Part shown: positions 62,545 through 64,000 of the stretch, in pieces
Numbering within the stretch: position 1 is the stretch's first letter
Layout of the letters: each line of letters starts with the position of its first letter
NCBI GenBank assembly: GCA_913057235.1
Contig: CAJXNI010000007.1
Coordinates: 1 to 64,000 of the forward strand
Length of the DNA stretch: 64,000 nt
Direction: 5' to 3'
From: an uncultured Bacteroidota bacterium
GTDB taxonomy: Bacteria > Bacteroidota > Bacteroidia > Flavobacteriales > Schleiferiaceae
Program-made: the position numbers and the translations under genes
The notes under the pieces: generated by a model
The model's database searches: none
What the model was told of the DNA's origin: nothing
The model's input: only the letters and a program-made list of their open reading frames with translations

Positions 62545-63990
62545 TTATTTGAGCGAAAAGGCGAAGTATTTTTCACGGCCGTTGGGCAAAACTCCAAGAA
62601 TGATTATTGGGTTTCCAGCGGGTTTACGCTCCATAGCCAAATTAATATCGTCTATTTCTTTAATGGGCATTTGATTAATCTGGGTGATGATATAACCCTT
62701 GGGTATGCCTTGGTCAGCCAAAATCCCATTTTTCACATCGGTTATACGCACCCCATTTCGCAAACCAAACACCCCTTTTTCCTTCTCGGTAATGGCGCGG
62801 AAAGATCCGCCCAGGAGCGTTACAAACTCCAAGTCTTCTTTTTTGAAGCGTTTGGTGGTGCCATTGGCGTTGCGCAGGGTCAACTCATAATCAAAAGCGG
62901 CCTCATCTCTAAGTACCCGTATCTTTACTTTTTCACCCGGGCGCTTAGAACCAATGATTTCCTGTAATTCACTGCTCTTGCTAACCTCCCTGTTATTCAC
63001 GGCAATGATGATATCGCCTTTTTCAATTCCGGCTTCTTGGGCTGCCCCGTTTTCCGTTACGCCCGCTACATACACCCCATTGGTACGATCAATTTCCAGT
63101 TCATTGGCCACGCGGGGGGTAAGATCGGCAATGTTTACACCTATAAATGCTCTTTGCACGGTACCGTATTCTCTAATGTCTTCTACCACTTTCTTAGCAA
63201 GGTTGCTAGGTACGGCAAAAGAGTAGCCTTCAAAGGAGCCAGTATGCGTACTAATGGCAGAGTTGATGCCTACCAATTCACCTCGCGTATTTACCAAGGC
63301 ACCGCCACTGTTGCCCGGGTTTACAGCCGCATCCGTTTGTATAAAGGATTCAATGGCGGCACGCTCATTTATCACCCCAATGGCGCGGCCTTTGGCACTA
63401 ACAATGCCTGCTGTAACAGTAGAAGTTAAATTAAAGGGATTCCCCACGGCCAACACCCATTCACCTACTTGTAATACGTCTGAGTCTGAAAATTCCAGAT
63501 ATGGCAGTGCCTCGGCTTCAATTTTGAGCAGGGCAATATCGGTGGTGGGGTCAGCGCCTACTACTTCTGCGGTAAATTCTTCGCCATCATTGAGGGCAAC
63601 CAAAATTTCTTCGGCCGATTCGATCACATGGTTATTGGTTACAATGTAACCGTCTTCTGAGATAATTACTCCGCTACCGGTACCCATGCGCAAGGGTTCT
63701 CTGCGGTTTTGGGGCGAGGGACTGCCAAAGAAAAAGTCCAGCGGACTTTGCGGACTGTAGCGTGCCCTTACGGCCGTCTTCACGTGTACTACGCTGTTTA
63801 AGGTTTTGTCAGCCGCCTCTACAAAGCTATTTTCAGCGTTGGGAGTGTACGTGGTAGGTACCGTCCTTTGCGCAGGAGCTGATTCAATGTAGGTACGAAC
63901 TTCGGGCTTTTCAAAAAAGGCCTTGTAGCCGCCCAGGGTAATGATCCCACCCAGGGCTGAAACCAAAACAATCTTGACTATATTTTTCAT
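62545..63990 (-). CDS. HtrA/DegP-type periplasmic serine protease
   Basis: The 481-residue protease has an N-terminal signal-anchor (MKNIVKIVLVSALGGIITLGGY), a trypsin-like domain at about 85-280 and two PDZ domains (about 290-375 and 395-478). The catalytic triad is visible: His in VTNNHVIES, Asp in TTDIALLK and Ser in NPGNSGGALVN. It degrades or refolds misfolded envelope proteins. The start at 63990 is the natural one. The last ten bases of the window contain no further gene. Confidence 0.93.
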   Translation of the reverse strand: MKNIVKIVLVSALGGIITLGGYKAFFEKPEVRTYIESAPAQRTVPTTYTPNAENSFVEAADKTLNSVVHVKTAVRARYSPQSPLDFFFGSPSPQNRREPLRMGTGSGVIISEDGYIVTNNHVIESAEEILVALNDGEEFTAEVVGADPTTDIALLKIEAEALPYLEFSDSDVLQVGEWVLAVGNPFNLTSTVTAGIVSAKGRAIGVINERAAIESFIQTDAAVNPGNSGGALVNTRGELVGINSAISTHTGSFEGYSFAVPSNLAKKVVEDIREYGTVQRAFIGVNIADLTPRVANELEIDRTNGVYVAGVTENGAAQEAGIEKGDIIIAVNNREVSKSSELQEIIGSKRPGEKVKIRVLRDEAAFDYELTLRNANGTTKRFKKEDLEFVTLLGGSFRAITEKEKGVFGLRNGVRITDVKNGILADQGIPKGYIITQINQMPIKEIDDINLAMERKPAGNPIIILGVLPNGREKYFAFSLK

Positions 63991-64000
63991 GTGCTTCTTA

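Overview
The window is a 64 kb stretch of a Bacteroidota chromosome, most likely of the Flavobacteriia. Four things point there. Promoter boxes have the Bacteroidota -7 form TAnnTTTG. There is a gldI gliding lipoprotein gene and there are type IX secretion (T9SS) sorting tails. The genome uses a split transketolase, a fused E1 alpha/beta 2-oxoacid dehydrogenase, BshA (bacillithiol) and a long-form GAPDH. Outer-membrane proteins of Bacteroidota type are frequent. No prophage, CRISPR array, rRNA operon or intact insertion sequence was seen. I could not run searches, so family names rest on motifs read by eye.

Layout. 0-6.3 kb: dinB, a truncated flavin/PNPOx-like gene, then an overlapping operon of nrnA, gldI and two cyclophilin-FKBP fusions, closed by a terminator. 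6.4-8.1 kb: a badly decayed secreted glycosidase-like gene with a T9SS tail. 8.1-13.8 kb: a TonB-type outer-membrane receptor, uvrB, a YceI protein and a CIA30 protein. 13.8-19.4 kb: an erosion zone with remnants of a cyclase, a LTXXQ/Spy-like protein (frameshifted) and a YaiO-like protein, around an intact SLC12-like transporter, a TlpA-like protein lacking one redox cysteine, and tRNA-His. 19.5-22.7 kb: a split transketolase operon with a von Willebrand A protein between the two halves. 22.8-31.2 kb: ychF, then parE and parC separated by two paralogous small membrane proteins, then a choice-of-anchor-B secreted protein. 31.2-33.1 kb: a glycosyltransferase remnant joined to a LruC-domain remnant. 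33.2-43.4 kb: LOG protein and uvrA, a GH3/beta-lactamase fusion, a MORN protein, bshA, SUI1 and a 2OG-Fe dioxygenase. 43.5-54.2 kb: fused branched-chain E1, then a sodium symporter and PLP decarboxylase facing a cysteine dioxygenase, an orphan umuD, NlpC/P60, thiolase and a 7TM-HD phosphohydrolase. 54.5-55.1 kb: tRNA-Pro, tRNA-Ser and a tRNA-Pro 3' scrap. 55.2-64 kb: a USP-SulP pair, miaE, gcvT, an outer-membrane barrel, GAPDH and an HtrA protease.

The most interesting biology is (1) the cysteine dioxygenase / cysteine-sulfinate-decarboxylase-like / sodium symporter neighbourhood, which looks like a hypotaurine-taurine module, with dioxygenase residues of the Arg-type, Cys-Tyr-crosslink kind; (2) the vWA protein inside the transketolase operon; (3) paired membrane proteins inside the topoisomerase IV operon; and (4) a strongly one-sided pattern of gene decay. 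At least six surface or secreted accessory genes are broken, several by internal deletion that leaves both the 5' and 3' ends, while every housekeeping gene is intact.
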